A DNA stretch of 64,000 nt from Paraperibacillus esterisolvens (GCF_046237625.1 NZ_CP143545.1:1426001-1490000); one strand, 5' to 3'; positions 34,444-44,621 are shown, counted from the stretch's first letter. Made by a program: numbers and translations. The notes: generated by a model not told the origin, from the sequence alone.

Positions 34444-35101
34444 ATTTATGGAGTTCTTCAACACCTCTTCTCCTGAAAATGTTTCCACCTCAGTCAAGCT
34501 TTTATTGATGCTCACCGTCCTGTCGCTTGCACCGAGCATTTTGATCTTGATGACCTGCTTTACAAGGATCATCATTGTTCTGAGTTTTGTCCGGACATCA
34601 CTCGCCACCCAGCAGATGCCGCCCAATCAGGTATTGGTTGGACTGGCGCTGTTTATGTCGTTCTTCATCATGGCACCAACTTTTCAGGAAGTGAATGAGA
34701 AGGCATTGACACCGCTGTTTGATAATAAAATCAAGCTTGAAGAAGCTTATGACCGGGCTGCAGTGCCCTTTAAGGAATTCATGAGCGCACATACGAGGCA
34801 GAAAGACCTTGAACTGTTCCTGGCGTATGCAAAAATAGACAAGCCTAAAAGCATCGACGACATACCGATTACGGCCCTGGTGCCTGCGTATGCGATAAGC
34901 GAATTGAAAACCGCCTTTCAGATCGGGTTCATGATATTCATCCCCTTTCTCGTAATCGATATGATTGTGGCAAGCGTCCTGATGTCCATGGGGATGATGA
35001 TGCTCCCGCCCGTGATGATATCTCTGCCATTTAAAATTTTGCTGTTTGTCCTGGTGGACGGCTGGTATTTAGTTGTAAAGTCTTTGCTGCAATCCTTTTA
35101 A
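34436..35101 (+). CDS. fliP: Flagellar type III export gate protein FliP
   Basis: Core pore-forming subunit of the export gate. The 221 residues, the same length as in B. subtilis, contain LTVLSLAPSILILMTCFTRI, FVRTSLATQQMPPNQVLVGL, ELKTAFQIGFMIFIPFLVID and the C-terminal MMLPPVMISLPFKILLFVLV. ATG 34436 has GGGGAG six bases upstream; an earlier in-frame ATG 34409 inside fliO is rejected. No cleaved signal peptide is evident at the chosen start. Confidence 0.97.
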   Translation: MNEFMEFFNTSSPENVSTSVKLLLMLTVLSLAPSILILMTCFTRIIIVLSFVRTSLATQQMPPNQVLVGLALFMSFFIMAPTFQEVNEKALTPLFDNKIKLEEAYDRAAVPFKEFMSAHTRQKDLELFLAYAKIDKPKSIDDIPITALVPAYAISELKTAFQIGFMIFIPFLVIDMIVASVLMSMGMMMLPPVMISLPFKILLFVLVDGWYLVVKSLLQSF

Positions 35102-35116
35102 GCAGGTGAAAGAAGA

Positions 35117-35386
35117 ATGAATTCAGAGTTTGTAATATCTATAGCTGAAAAAGGCATCATGACTGTTCTGCTGATCAGCGGCCCGCTGCTCGCTCTGGCA
35201 CTGGTTGTCGGCCTTTTAATCAGTATTTTCCAGGCTGCCACCCAGATACAGGAACAGACGCTTGCCTTTGTACCGAAAATAGTCGCCGTGCTTATTGGCC
35301 TGGTTTTCTTTGGTCCCTGGATGCTGAGCCATATGCTTTCATATACTACTGAAATATTTTCAAATCTTACAAGGTTCATAGGTTAG
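35117..35386 (+). CDS. fliQ: Flagellar type III export gate protein FliQ
   Basis: Two-helix membrane protein (89 residues) of the export gate, with GIMTVLLISGPLLALALVVG and the conserved loop SIFQAATQIQEQTLAFVPKI before the second helix. RBS AGGTGAAAG upstream of ATG 35117. fliR starts four bases after the stop. Confidence 0.97.
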   Translation: MNSEFVISIAEKGIMTVLLISGPLLALALVVGLLISIFQAATQIQEQTLAFVPKIVAVLIGLVFFGPWMLSHMLSYTTEIFSNLTRFIG

Positions 35387-35389
35387 GGC

Positions 35390-36166
35390 ATGGAAGAGCT
35401 GGTTCCTAAATTTGCAGTTTTCCTGCTCGTGCTTGTAAGGGTAACAACCTTTTTCGTCGTATGTCCCATCTTTTCGTACCGGACGATTCCTGCCATGCAT
35501 AAGATTGGCTTTAGTGTGTTTCTCGCATGGATCATGTATTACACCATTGATGCTCCGGTCCTTGAAATCGATTATGTGTTTTTCCTGCTGGCCATTAAAG
35601 AAGCTCTGGTAGGCATTGTCCTTGGTTTCATAGCGTACATGGTTATGGCCGCAGTCCAGATGGCCGGCGGGTTTATCGATTTTCAGATGGGCTTTGCCAT
35701 CGCCAATGTCATTGATCCCCAAACGGGTGCACAGGGACCGCTGCTCGGGCAGTATCTTTATACGACCGCTCTGCTGTTCTTGCTGGCGACCAATGGCCAC
35801 CATCTGCTCCTTGACGGCATCTTTTACAGCTATGAGGCTGTCCCGATTGATAAAGTCTTTAAGCCCTTTGGCTCTGAGCCTTTTATGATCCATGCTGCTG
35901 AAGTGTTCAATCAGACCTTCCTTGCTGCCCTGCAGATGTCAATCCCGCTGGTCGGGAGTCTGTTCCTTGTGGATGTAGCCCTTGGCATTGTTGCCAGGAC
36001 CGTTCCGCAGCTCAACATATTTGTAGTGGGTGTTCCTGTAAAGATCATCGTCAGCTTTTTCATCCTGATTGCTGTCTTTGGAGCCTTGATGATGTCCGTC
36101 AGAAACCTGTTTGAATACGCATTGGTCTCCATGAGGGGGCTTATGCAGATCTTAGGGGGAGCATAA
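35390..36166 (+). CDS. fliR: Flagellar type III export gate protein FliR
   Basis: Multi-span (about six helices) export gate subunit of 258 residues. Family features include FFVVCPIFSYRTIPAMHKIG, GFIDFQMGFAIANVIDPQTG and VARTVPQLNIFVVGVPVKI. ATG 35390 has only a modest RBS (TTAGGGC), suggesting coupling to fliQ. The stop codon shares a base with the flhB start (TAATG). Confidence 0.97.
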   Translation: MEELVPKFAVFLLVLVRVTTFFVVCPIFSYRTIPAMHKIGFSVFLAWIMYYTIDAPVLEIDYVFFLLAIKEALVGIVLGFIAYMVMAAVQMAGGFIDFQMGFAIANVIDPQTGAQGPLLGQYLYTTALLFLLATNGHHLLLDGIFYSYEAVPIDKVFKPFGSEPFMIHAAEVFNQTFLAALQMSIPLVGSLFLVDVALGIVARTVPQLNIFVVGVPVKIIVSFFILIAVFGALMMSVRNLFEYALVSMRGLMQILGGA

Positions 36167-37248
36167 TGAATTTTCTGCATCTTGATCTCCAATATTTTTC
36201 CGGTGAAAAAACCGAAAGAGCGACACCCAAGAAAAGGGAAGATGCCAAAAAGAAGGGACAGACAGCAAAAAGCCAGGACGTCAATACAGCGGTTGTGCTG
36301 CTGACGGTGTTTTTTACACTGGTGATAACGGGCCCTTCCATGGCGGGTAAAATGATGTTCATCTTCACAGAGTATTTAAGAGACTTTAAGAATATCAACC
36401 TTAACCAGGACAGCATACAGCCGCTTTTTACTGGGCTGGTAAAGGAAGTTGCCCTTTTACTTGCTCCCATACTGGGAGCAGCAATGGTGGCTGGTGCGCT
36501 TGCTAATTACGTCCAGGTCGGAGTCATGTTCTCAAGCGAGGCCATCCAATTCAAACTGGATAAAATAAATCCCATCAGCGGATTTAAAAGAATCGTTTCC
36601 TTAAGGGCGCTGGTTGAATTATTGAAGTCCATTCTGAAGATATCGCTGGTCGGTCTGGTGACGTTCGTTGTTGTATGGGACAGGCTTCCTGAAATCATGC
36701 TTCTTTCTCAAAAATCCCCCGGCGATGCCATGGCGGCTCTTGGAAAGATCACGCTGAATGTAGGTCTGTTTGCTGGAGGTGCCCTTTTGTTCCTGTCGCT
36801 CCTGGATTATCTTTATCAAAAGTTTGATTTTGAAAAAAGCATAAGGATGTCCAAGCAGGATATCAAGGATGAGTATAAAAACATTGAGGGTGACCCTCTC
36901 ATAAAATCAAAGATTAAGCAAAGGCAAAGAGAAATGGCCATGCAGAGAATGATGCAGGAAGTTCCAAAGGCGGATGTGGTCATCACAAATCCAACCCATT
37001 TTGCCATTGCCCTTAAATATGATGGGGAAAAAAGTGAAGCCCCGACAGTAGTTGCTAAAGGGGTAGATTTCATCGCACAGAAGATCAAGCTTGTAGCAGG
37101 GGAAAACGACATCACCATGGTAGAAAACAGGCCGCTTGCCCGCGCGCTTTATGATTCAAGTGAGATTGGACAGGCGATTCCAGAGGAATTCTTTAAAGCT
37201 GTCGCTGAAATATTGGCGTATGTTTACAAATTAAAAGGTAAAATTTGA
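36166..37248 (+). CDS. flhB: Flagellar type III export switch protein FlhB
   Basis: Export gate protein that changes substrate class from rod/hook to filament proteins. The 360 residues have a charged N-terminus (EKTERATPKKREDAKKKGQ), four membrane helices and a cytoplasmic domain with the autocleavage site NPTH (VVITNPTHFAIALKYD). The C-terminal fragment is the closest relative in this window of YlqH. Start overlaps the fliR stop by one base. Confidence 0.98.
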   Translation: MNFLHLDLQYFSGEKTERATPKKREDAKKKGQTAKSQDVNTAVVLLTVFFTLVITGPSMAGKMMFIFTEYLRDFKNINLNQDSIQPLFTGLVKEVALLLAPILGAAMVAGALANYVQVGVMFSSEAIQFKLDKINPISGFKRIVSLRALVELLKSILKISLVGLVTFVVVWDRLPEIMLLSQKSPGDAMAALGKITLNVGLFAGGALLFLSLLDYLYQKFDFEKSIRMSKQDIKDEYKNIEGDPLIKSKIKQRQREMAMQRMMQEVPKADVVITNPTHFAIALKYDGEKSEAPTVVAKGVDFIAQKIKLVAGENDITMVENRPLARALYDSSEIGQAIPEEFFKAVAEILAYVYKLKGKI

Positions 37249-37272
37249 GCAACCGTGATAGGAGAGAAAGTT

Positions 37273-39309
37273 ATGCAAGCAAGAGATTTATCAGTCCTAA
37301 TGAGTGTCATTTTAATAGTAGCCATGTTAATCATCCCATTCCCAACATGGTTATTGAGCCTGCTTATCATCATAAATATTTCTCTCGCTCTTTTAGTTCT
37401 GCTTACTTCCATGAATATGCAGGAACCGCTGCAGTTCTCGATTTTTCCATCACTGTTATTGCTGCTCACATTATTCCGGTTAGGACTGAATGTTTCTACA
37501 ACCCGATCCATTTTGAGTACTGGTGACGGCGGTGGGGTTGTAGAAACATTTGGGACCTTCGTTGTCGGCGGGAATATCGTTGTAGGGCTCGTTGTGTTCC
37601 TTATCCTGATCATTATTCAATTCATCGTAATTACCAAGGGTTCTGAAAGGGTCTCAGAAGTAGCGGCCAGATTCACCCTGGATGCGATGCCGGGTAAACA
37701 GATGAGCATAGATGCTGATCTAAACGCCGGCATGATCTCTGAAAAGGAAGCACGAGAAAGACGTGAAAAGGTCAGCCGTGAAGCCGATTTTTACGGCGCG
37801 ATGGACGGAGCAAGCAAGTTTGTAAAGGGAGATGCGATAGCAGGCATCATCATCGTCCTGATCAACTTAATTTTTGGGATTGTAATCGGGATCATGCAGC
37901 AGGACTTAAGCTTCGGGGAAGCTGCACACCACTTTTCGCTTTTATCTGTAGGCGACGGGATCGTAAGCCAGGTCCCTGCGCTTCTCATTTCAACTGCAAC
38001 CGGTATTGTCGTGACGAGGGCCGCCTCGGAAGGTAATCTTGGTTCAGACATTACCTCACAGCTTCTTGCATTTCCACCTATGCTTTATGTTGCGGGCGGC
38101 ACCATTGCACTCCTTGGCCTGTTCACCCCAATCAATGATTTAGTGACCCTGCCAGTGGCAGCTGCGCTGATATTTGGGGGGTATATGTCAGGAAGGGCGC
38201 CTAAGAAGGAAGAGGCAGAGCTGATGGAAATCGAGGAAGAAATTGAAACAGATGAGATGAAAAGTCCTGAAAGTGTGGTAAACCTTCTTAACGTCGATCC
38301 AGTTGAATTTGAATTCGGCTATGGTCTGATCCCGCTTGCAGACACCAATCAGGGCGGGGACCTTCTTGACCGGATTGTCATGATTCGGAGACAGCTGGCC
38401 ATTGAACTTGGAATCGTGATCCCTGTTGTCAGGATACGCGATAATATACAGCTTAACCCGAACGAATACCGATTGAAGATAAAAGGAAATGAAGCTGCCA
38501 GGGGAGAGCTTCTGCTTGATCACTACCTCGCAATGAGCCCAGGGATGGAAGATGATGAAATAGAGGGAATCGACACGGTCGAGCCTTCCTTCGGTCTGCC
38601 GGCCAAGTGGATTTCTGAAGAAACGAAGGAACATGCCGAAATGATGGGCTATACAGTGGTCGATCCTCCAAGCGTTGTTTCCACCCACTTGACTGAAATC
38701 ATAAAACAAAATGCCCATGACCTTCTTGGAAGACAGGAAACCAAGCAGCTTATTGACCATCTGAGGGAAAGCTCGCCGATTCTTGTGGAGGAAGTGACTC
38801 CTAACCCGCTGACGATAGGGGATGTGCAAAAGGTGCTGGCCAAGCTGCTTAAGGAAAAGGTATCAATCCGGAATCTTCCGGTCATCTTTGAGACTCTTGC
38901 TGATTTTGGCAGACTTTCGACAGATACGGATTTGCTGACGGAGTACGTGAGGCAGGCGCTGGCAAGGCAGATTACCACTCAATATTCACAGGGCGGAGAA
39001 AGCCTGAAGGTCATCACCCTGTCTGGTAGAGTGGAGAAAATTGTGGCAGAAGGCATCCAGCAGACAGAGCATGGCAATTATCTGTCGCTTGACCCCGAGG
39101 CTTCCCAGGCAATCCTCGAAGCAGTCGCAGGACGCCTTGAAGAAGCGGCGCTCCTTGAGCAGTCGCCAATCATCCTGTGTTCTCCAGCAGTACGGATGTA
39201 TATAAGACAAATGACAGAACGGTATTTCCCGCACGTGCCAATTCTTTCATACAATGAACTGGAATCGAATGTGGAAGTACAAAGCGTAGGGGTGGTGAAT
39301 GTAGATTGA
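37273..39309 (+). CDS. flhA: Flagellar type III export protein FlhA
   Basis: Largest export gate subunit, forming the nonameric ring that docks substrates and chaperones. The 678 residues comprise about eight N-terminal membrane helices, the conserved cytoplasmic FHIPEP loop (GSERVSEVAARFTLDAMPGK and following) and a large soluble C-terminal domain (from about residue 330). ATG 37273 has AGGAGA six bases upstream; GTG 37255 is rejected. The stop overlaps the flhF TTG start. Confidence 0.97.
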   Translation: MQARDLSVLMSVILIVAMLIIPFPTWLLSLLIIINISLALLVLLTSMNMQEPLQFSIFPSLLLLLTLFRLGLNVSTTRSILSTGDGGGVVETFGTFVVGGNIVVGLVVFLILIIIQFIVITKGSERVSEVAARFTLDAMPGKQMSIDADLNAGMISEKEARERREKVSREADFYGAMDGASKFVKGDAIAGIIIVLINLIFGIVIGIMQQDLSFGEAAHHFSLLSVGDGIVSQVPALLISTATGIVVTRAASEGNLGSDITSQLLAFPPMLYVAGGTIALLGLFTPINDLVTLPVAAALIFGGYMSGRAPKKEEAELMEIEEEIETDEMKSPESVVNLLNVDPVEFEFGYGLIPLADTNQGGDLLDRIVMIRRQLAIELGIVIPVVRIRDNIQLNPNEYRLKIKGNEAARGELLLDHYLAMSPGMEDDEIEGIDTVEPSFGLPAKWISEETKEHAEMMGYTVVDPPSVVSTHLTEIIKQNAHDLLGRQETKQLIDHLRESSPILVEEVTPNPLTIGDVQKVLAKLLKEKVSIRNLPVIFETLADFGRLSTDTDLLTEYVRQALARQITTQYSQGGESLKVITLSGRVEKIVAEGIQQTEHGNYLSLDPEASQAILEAVAGRLEEAALLEQSPIILCSPAVRMYIRQMTERYFPHVPILSYNELESNVEVQSVGVVNVD

Positions 39310-40490
39310 AGGTGAAGAAATTTGAAGCGCCCACTATGGCGCTTGCCATGAAACAGGTTAGGGATGAACTGGGAAACGATGCCGTGATCTTGAATTCGAA
39401 GGTCATCCATACAGGAGGTTTCCTGGGACTGTTCAAGAAGCGGATGTTTGAAGTCGTGGCAGCTATCGATCCAAAGCCTGGACAGGGTGCAGTTAAACCA
39501 AAGCTGAAGGATAAGAAGGCCTATAAAACCGCCCGGAACATCACACATTCAGATAAACCGGCTCCGATAGACAGTCAGCGGACCTCAGTCACAGCCGGAA
39601 GTGAAGGGAAGCAGGAAGAAAACAGTTTGCTGCAGGAAATCTCCCAGTTAAAGGAAACGGTGGCTGGATTGTCTGATACCTTTGATACGAACCCCCTTCC
39701 GAAACAGGTCCAGCATGTGGCCGGCATTTTAAAAAAGCATGATCTGGATCCAGCAATCAGGAAAGGGCTGTCAGCAAAATTGGTTGAAAGATGGTATAAG
39801 AATTCCGGCAGTGCAGACCAGGATGCTGTGTTAGCCTGGGCCGGGGAAGAAATAGTGAAGATCATGCCAGAGCCGGAAGGCGGGGGCTGGGTGACTAAGA
39901 AATACATCAGCCTGGCCGGGCCGACAGGGGTGGGCAAAACGACCACACTGGCAAAGATTGCTTCCCGATTTGTCGTTGAACAGAAAAAGAAGGTTGCTTT
40001 CATCACCACTGATACCTTCCGTATAGGAGCCATAGAACAGTTAAAAACGTATGCTGGAATCCTTGGGGTGCCGATGGAGGTCGTCTATAATAGAGAAGAT
40101 TTTATGAGGGCAGCGGAACGTTTTGCTGATTATGACCATATTTTCATCGATACAGCAGGCCGGAATTACAAAAATCAAGAATATGTTAAAGATTTAATGG
40201 AATTGATCGATTATAAAAATAATATGGAAAATTTTCTTGTTCTTTCGCTCGCTGCCCGGCAGTCGGACATGGAAAAGATTATCGAACAGTTTTCCATTCT
40301 GCATATAGACGGTTTCATCTTTACAAAGGCTGATGAAACGGACAGCCGGGGAGCTGTATTCAATCTCGCAGCTAAATACCAGATTGCGCCAGCCTTTATC
40401 ACAAATGGGCAGAATGTTCCGGACGATATCAATGAGGCAGGGCATCAAACGTTACGTAATCAGCTTTTTGGAGAAACAGGCAATGAATGA
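39306..40490 (+). CDS. flhF: SRP-type GTPase FlhF
   Basis: GTPase that positions flagella at the cell and recruits early basal body parts. The 394 residues, longer than the 366 of B. subtilis, have a basic N-terminal B domain (MKVKKFEAPTMALAMKQVRD), an N helical domain, and a G domain with G1 GPTGVGKTT (205-213), ITTDTFRIGAIEQLKTYA and FIDTAGRN. TTG 39306 gives the N-terminus MKVKKF that matches homologues and overlaps the flhA stop. Its 3' end overlaps flhG by eight bases. Confidence 0.96.
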   Translation: MKVKKFEAPTMALAMKQVRDELGNDAVILNSKVIHTGGFLGLFKKRMFEVVAAIDPKPGQGAVKPKLKDKKAYKTARNITHSDKPAPIDSQRTSVTAGSEGKQEENSLLQEISQLKETVAGLSDTFDTNPLPKQVQHVAGILKKHDLDPAIRKGLSAKLVERWYKNSGSADQDAVLAWAGEEIVKIMPEPEGGGWVTKKYISLAGPTGVGKTTTLAKIASRFVVEQKKKVAFITTDTFRIGAIEQLKTYAGILGVPMEVVYNREDFMRAAERFADYDHIFIDTAGRNYKNQEYVKDLMELIDYKNNMENFLVLSLAARQSDMEKIIEQFSILHIDGFIFTKADETDSRGAVFNLAAKYQIAPAFITNGQNVPDDINEAGHQTLRNQLFGETGNE

Positions 40491-41355
40491 TCAAGCTGAA
40501 GCTTTGCGGCAGTTAGTAGAGCAGCAGAAAACAAGCAAGCAGGCCAGAGCTATTTCCGTAATCAGTGGAAAAGGCGGTGTTGGTAAATCTAATTTCTCGT
40601 TGAATTTTTCTATTGCTCTGTCAAATTACGGACAAAAAGTCCTTCTAATAGACATGGATATTGGAATGGGCAATATCGATATTCTGCTTGGGAATACACC
40701 TTCAAGGAATATCGTTCATTTTTTTGAGGGAAGACTGCCGCTTGAGGACGTGATCACAGAAGGTCCCGCAGGCATTTCCTATATCGCAGGAGGGACTGGT
40801 TTGTCGGACATTTTCCATCTTGACAGCGAGAAGGAGAATCACTTTTTTTCAGAGTTTGGCCGTGTGGTGAATCTCTTTGATTTTGTCATATTTGATATGG
40901 GAGCAGGCATATCCGAGGATACCCTGCCCTTCCTCCTCGCCGCAGATGAAATTTTTGTAATCGCGACACCTGAACCGACTGCCGTGACGGATGCGTATGC
41001 AGCAATTAAATATATTACCCTGATGCAGCATAATGCGCCTTTTTCTTTAATCTGCAACAAAGCCCCCGGGGAAAAAGAGGGAGGCCTGACCATCAAGAGG
41101 CTGCAGTCCGCGGTGAAACAGTTCCTCGGCCGGGACATCCAAGGTCTTGGAATCCTGCCGGAGGATCCTGAAGTACAAAGAGCTGTCATAAGGCAGACCC
41201 CCTTTCTGATTGCAAATCCGCGCTCGAAGATTTCGAGGGCCCTGGTATCCCTTGCCGGTGAATTTCTAGAAAAAGATTCAGATAAAGTCACTCCTTCTGC
41301 AGCAACAGGCTTTATACGTCGTCTGAGAAAATATATGTTTGGAAGGAAGGCTTGA
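40483..41355 (+). CDS. flhG: MinD-like ATPase FlhG (YlxH)
   Basis: Partner of FlhF that limits and places flagella. The 290 residues start with the DQAEALR motif known to stimulate FlhF GTPase, then a deviant Walker A SGKGGVGKSN, the DMDIGMGNIDILLG switch region, and a C-terminal amphipathic region for membrane binding. ATG 40483 with GGAG upstream is chosen; longer in-frame starts within flhF are unlikely because they precede the DQAxxLR terminus. Confidence 0.95.
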   Translation: MNDQAEALRQLVEQQKTSKQARAISVISGKGGVGKSNFSLNFSIALSNYGQKVLLIDMDIGMGNIDILLGNTPSRNIVHFFEGRLPLEDVITEGPAGISYIAGGTGLSDIFHLDSEKENHFFSEFGRVVNLFDFVIFDMGAGISEDTLPFLLAADEIFVIATPEPTAVTDAYAAIKYITLMQHNAPFSLICNKAPGEKEGGLTIKRLQSAVKQFLGRDIQGLGILPEDPEVQRAVIRQTPFLIANPRSKISRALVSLAGEFLEKDSDKVTPSAATGFIRRLRKYMFGRKA

Positions 41356-41357
41356 TT

Positions 41358-42437
41358 ATGGAACCCATAAAAGTCCTGGTTGTGGATGATTCTGCATTCA
41401 TGAGAAAGCTTATAACTGGCTTCCTGGAGGAGGATCCCCGGACAATGGTCGCAGGTACGGCCAGGAACGGAAAAGAGGCATTGCAGAAGGTGAAGGAGTT
41501 AAAGCCGGATGTAGTGACCCTTGATATAGAGATGCCGCTGATGGACGGACTGGAAGCCCTGAAAATGATCATGGAGGCGTGTCCGGTTCCGTGCATCATG
41601 CTGTCAAGTACGACGACAGCAGGAGCTGATAATACCATGAAAGCCATTGAGCTCGGAGCTTTCGACTTTGTTCCAAAACCATCAGGGCCGATTTCACTTG
41701 ATTTGGAAAAAGTGAAATGCAGCCTGCTTGATAAAGTGGCGGAGGCTTCAAGGATGGATGTTAAGCAGCTGATGCGGGCGAGGGCCCGCGGCAGAAGGCA
41801 GATGCTATATCCTATGCCTCAAACAAACGGAATGCCGGAAATTGATAAGAACTTTGCCGGTATTAAAAAAGTCATCTGCATCGGAACATCAACAGGAGGT
41901 CCTGGAGCACTCCAGCACGTCCTGTCCAGTCTTCCGGAAGACATTGGGGTGCCGATCCTGATTGTTCAGCATATGCCGGAAGGATTCACTGCTTCACTGG
42001 CGAAACGGCTGAATACTTTGTCCCGGATAATCGTGAAGGAAGCGGAGGATGGTGAGCTCCTCCTAAAAGGAACAGCTTATATAGCGCCTGGAGGCTTTCA
42101 TCTGAAAGTGAGGAAGGCGGGTCTGAGCCTGGCAGCCGTCCTCAGCCGTGAAAAGCCGCGGCAGGGACATCGACCATCAGTGGATGTTCTTTTTGAATCC
42201 CTTGCCGAGCAGCAGGATTATGCCAAGATTGCTGTCATCATGACAGGGATGGGCCATGACGGATCAAAGGGTCTGAAGGCCCTGAAAACCAGCGGAAGGC
42301 TGATGGCCATTGCCGAATCGAAGGAGTCATCCGTAGTATTCGGTATGCCGAAGGCAGCCATTGCTACAGGGTTGGTCGACAGAGTGGAAAATGTAGACAA
42401 CATAGCAAGTGCAGTCATAAATTTCTCTAAAAATTAG
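41358..42437 (+). CDS. cheB: Chemotaxis response regulator methylesterase CheB
   Basis: Removes methyl groups from chemoreceptors when phosphorylated. The 359 residues have an N-terminal receiver with Asp56 (VTLDIEMPLMDG) and a C-terminal esterase with the Ser-His-Asp triad visible as IGTSTGGPGAL, VQHMPEGFT and MTGMGHDGSKG. ATG 41358 follows GGAAGGAAGGC; TTG 41352 lies six bases before it. A 121-bp gap to cheA includes a direct repeat TATTATCAGG (42444-42464 region) of no known role. Confidence 0.97.
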   Translation: MEPIKVLVVDDSAFMRKLITGFLEEDPRTMVAGTARNGKEALQKVKELKPDVVTLDIEMPLMDGLEALKMIMEACPVPCIMLSSTTTAGADNTMKAIELGAFDFVPKPSGPISLDLEKVKCSLLDKVAEASRMDVKQLMRARARGRRQMLYPMPQTNGMPEIDKNFAGIKKVICIGTSTGGPGALQHVLSSLPEDIGVPILIVQHMPEGFTASLAKRLNTLSRIIVKEAEDGELLLKGTAYIAPGGFHLKVRKAGLSLAAVLSREKPRQGHRPSVDVLFESLAEQQDYAKIAVIMTGMGHDGSKGLKALKTSGRLMAIAESKESSVVFGMPKAAIATGLVDRVENVDNIASAVINFSKN

Positions 42438-42558
42438 GTTCTATTATTATCAGGTATTATCAGGCAATGTTAATTTATTTCCCTGTTGATTGATGGGGAG
42501 TGCCTGGATTAACAGCAGTCTGAATGAACAGAGCTAAAAATTAAAGGACGTGTTAAAC

Positions 42559-44595
42559 ATGGACATGAGTCAATATCTTGAAGTTTTCATTGATGAGAGC
42601 AAGGAGCATCTCCAGACTTGCAGCCAGCAGCTGCTTGAATTGGAGAAAAATCCTGAAGATTTGAGTATAGTAAATGATATTTTCCGCTCTGCACACACGC
42701 TTAAAGGAATGTCGGCAACGATGGGCTATGAAGACCTGGCCAACCTGACCCACAAGATGGAAAACGTACTGGATGGCATCCGCAATCAGAAATATTCTGT
42801 TACGGTCGAGATCCTGGATGTTGTTTTTCAGGCTGTGGATGACCTGGAAGCCATGGTGTTTTCCATTGCCGAAGGCGGGGATGGAAAGCGGGATGTTACG
42901 GAAGTGGTTAATAAGCTGAACTTGATTGATGAGGGCAAGCCGCTGGCATTGAATGCCGCAGTCCAAGAGGCAGCCCCTGCACTGGCTGAAAAGCAGGCCT
43001 CTAAGGTTTCATATGATGAATTTGAAATGACAGTCATTAACCAGTCCAGGGATCAAGGCTTCCATTGCTTTGAAGTGACAGTTGAAGTGAGGGCAAACTG
43101 CCTGCTGAAAGCAGCCAGGGTATATATGGTGTTTGAAGTGCTTGAAAATCTCGGGGAAGTAATCAAGTCAAATCCGGGAGTGGAACTGCTCGAGGAAGAG
43201 CAATTTGATAATGAATTTACAGTCACTCTGGTAACCATGAATAATGAAGAGGAAGTCAGAAGCAAAGTCATGAAGGTATCTGAAATTGATTCCGTAACAA
43301 TTGCGGTCCTGGATGACAAGGAATCAGGAGCTATTGAAACAGAATCAATCCAGGGCGGGGATGCTGATAAAGAGGCTGTGACGCCAGGCGGGACTCCACC
43401 AAAGGCCGCCCAGACGAAATCACCGGAAACCAAAACCCAGAGCGCAGGAAGCAAGACTATCCGTGTCAACATCGAGCGCCTGGACATACTGATGAATTTA
43501 TTCGAAGAGCTGGTGATCGACCGTGGAAGGCTGGAGCAGATCTCTAAGGAAGTAAATAACGGGGAACTGAGCGAGACAGTCGAACGAATGTCAAGGATTT
43601 CAGGAGACCTTCAGAATATTATCCTGAATATGAGAATGGTGCCGGTCGACACAGTGTTCAGCCGCTTTCCAAAAATGGTCCGCCAGCTGGCGCGTGAATT
43701 GGACAAGAAAATCCATCTGGAGATCATCGGTGCTGATACAGAGCTTGACCGCACTGTGATTGATGAAATCGGCGATCCTCTTGTTCATCTAATAAGGAAT
43801 GCACTTGATCATGGAATTGAAATGCCGGAAACAAGAAAAAAGAATGGCAAGAATGAAGAAGGTACAGTCACACTTAAGGCGTATCACAGCGGAAATCACG
43901 TTTTCATAGAAATTGAAGATGATGGGGGCGGAATGAGCCGCCAGAAAATTTTGCAAAAGGCGATTTCTAAAGGAATTGTCACCGAACAGACCGCTGAGTT
44001 AATGACAGATAAGCAGGTCTACGACCTGATCTTCGCCTCTGGTTTCTCCACTGCAGAAATTATTTCGGATATCTCAGGAAGGGGAGTTGGCCTTGATGTT
44101 GTCCGGAATACAATAGAATCTCTCGGAGGAACAGTAGCCATTGATTCGAGGGAAGGGATTGGCTCTGCTTTTTCGATTCAGCTGCCGCTCACGTTATCCA
44201 TCATATCTGTGATGCTTGTGGAAGTACAGGAAGAAAAGTATGCCATACCGCTTTCTTCAATTATAGAGACTGCCATCATTAAAAAATCAGAGATACTGAC
44301 TGCTCATAATCAAAAAGTAATTGACTTCAGAGGGAAGGTTGTACCGGTAATTTTCCTGAAAGATGTTTTTAACGTTCCAGAAACTGTGGAGCAGGATGAG
44401 TACTACTCACTGGTCATTGTCCGAAAAGGGGAAAGGATGGCCGGTCTGGTAGTTGATCAGTTCATCGGGCAGCAGGAAATTGTTTTAAAATCACTGGGAG
44501 CTTATCTTCAGTCTGTATTCGCCATTTCAGGAGCTACGATCCTTGGCGACGGCCAGGTGGCTCTAATCGTTGATTGCAATGCTTTAATTAAATAG
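42559..44595 (+). CDS. cheA: Chemotaxis histidine kinase CheA
   Basis: Central kinase of chemotaxis signalling. The 678 residues divide into P1 with phospho-His46 (RSAHTLKGMSATMG), P2 for CheY/CheB docking (about 165-260), dimerization P3 (about 310-375), the ATPase P4 with N box HLIRNALDHGIE, G1 EDDGGGMS and G2 GRGVGLDVV, and a CheW-like P5 at the end. The chosen ATG 42559 (MDMSQYLEVFIDESKEHL) matches B. subtilis CheA; GTG 42550 is rejected. Confidence 0.98.
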   Translation: MDMSQYLEVFIDESKEHLQTCSQQLLELEKNPEDLSIVNDIFRSAHTLKGMSATMGYEDLANLTHKMENVLDGIRNQKYSVTVEILDVVFQAVDDLEAMVFSIAEGGDGKRDVTEVVNKLNLIDEGKPLALNAAVQEAAPALAEKQASKVSYDEFEMTVINQSRDQGFHCFEVTVEVRANCLLKAARVYMVFEVLENLGEVIKSNPGVELLEEEQFDNEFTVTLVTMNNEEEVRSKVMKVSEIDSVTIAVLDDKESGAIETESIQGGDADKEAVTPGGTPPKAAQTKSPETKTQSAGSKTIRVNIERLDILMNLFEELVIDRGRLEQISKEVNNGELSETVERMSRISGDLQNIILNMRMVPVDTVFSRFPKMVRQLARELDKKIHLEIIGADTELDRTVIDEIGDPLVHLIRNALDHGIEMPETRKKNGKNEEGTVTLKAYHSGNHVFIEIEDDGGGMSRQKILQKAISKGIVTEQTAELMTDKQVYDLIFASGFSTAEIISDISGRGVGLDVVRNTIESLGGTVAIDSREGIGSAFSIQLPLTLSIISVMLVEVQEEKYAIPLSSIIETAIIKKSEILTAHNQKVIDFRGKVVPVIFLKDVFNVPETVEQDEYYSLVIVRKGERMAGLVVDQFIGQQEIVLKSLGAYLQSVFAISGATILGDGQVALIVDCNALIK

Positions 44596-44621
44596 AATGC
44601 AGATTTAGGAGAGTGGAAGAT

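Noticed and set aside
42438..42558. Terminator or promoter in the cheB-cheA gap
   Set aside because: Only a short TATTATCAGG direct repeat was seen; no hairpin with U-run and no convincing hexamer pair.
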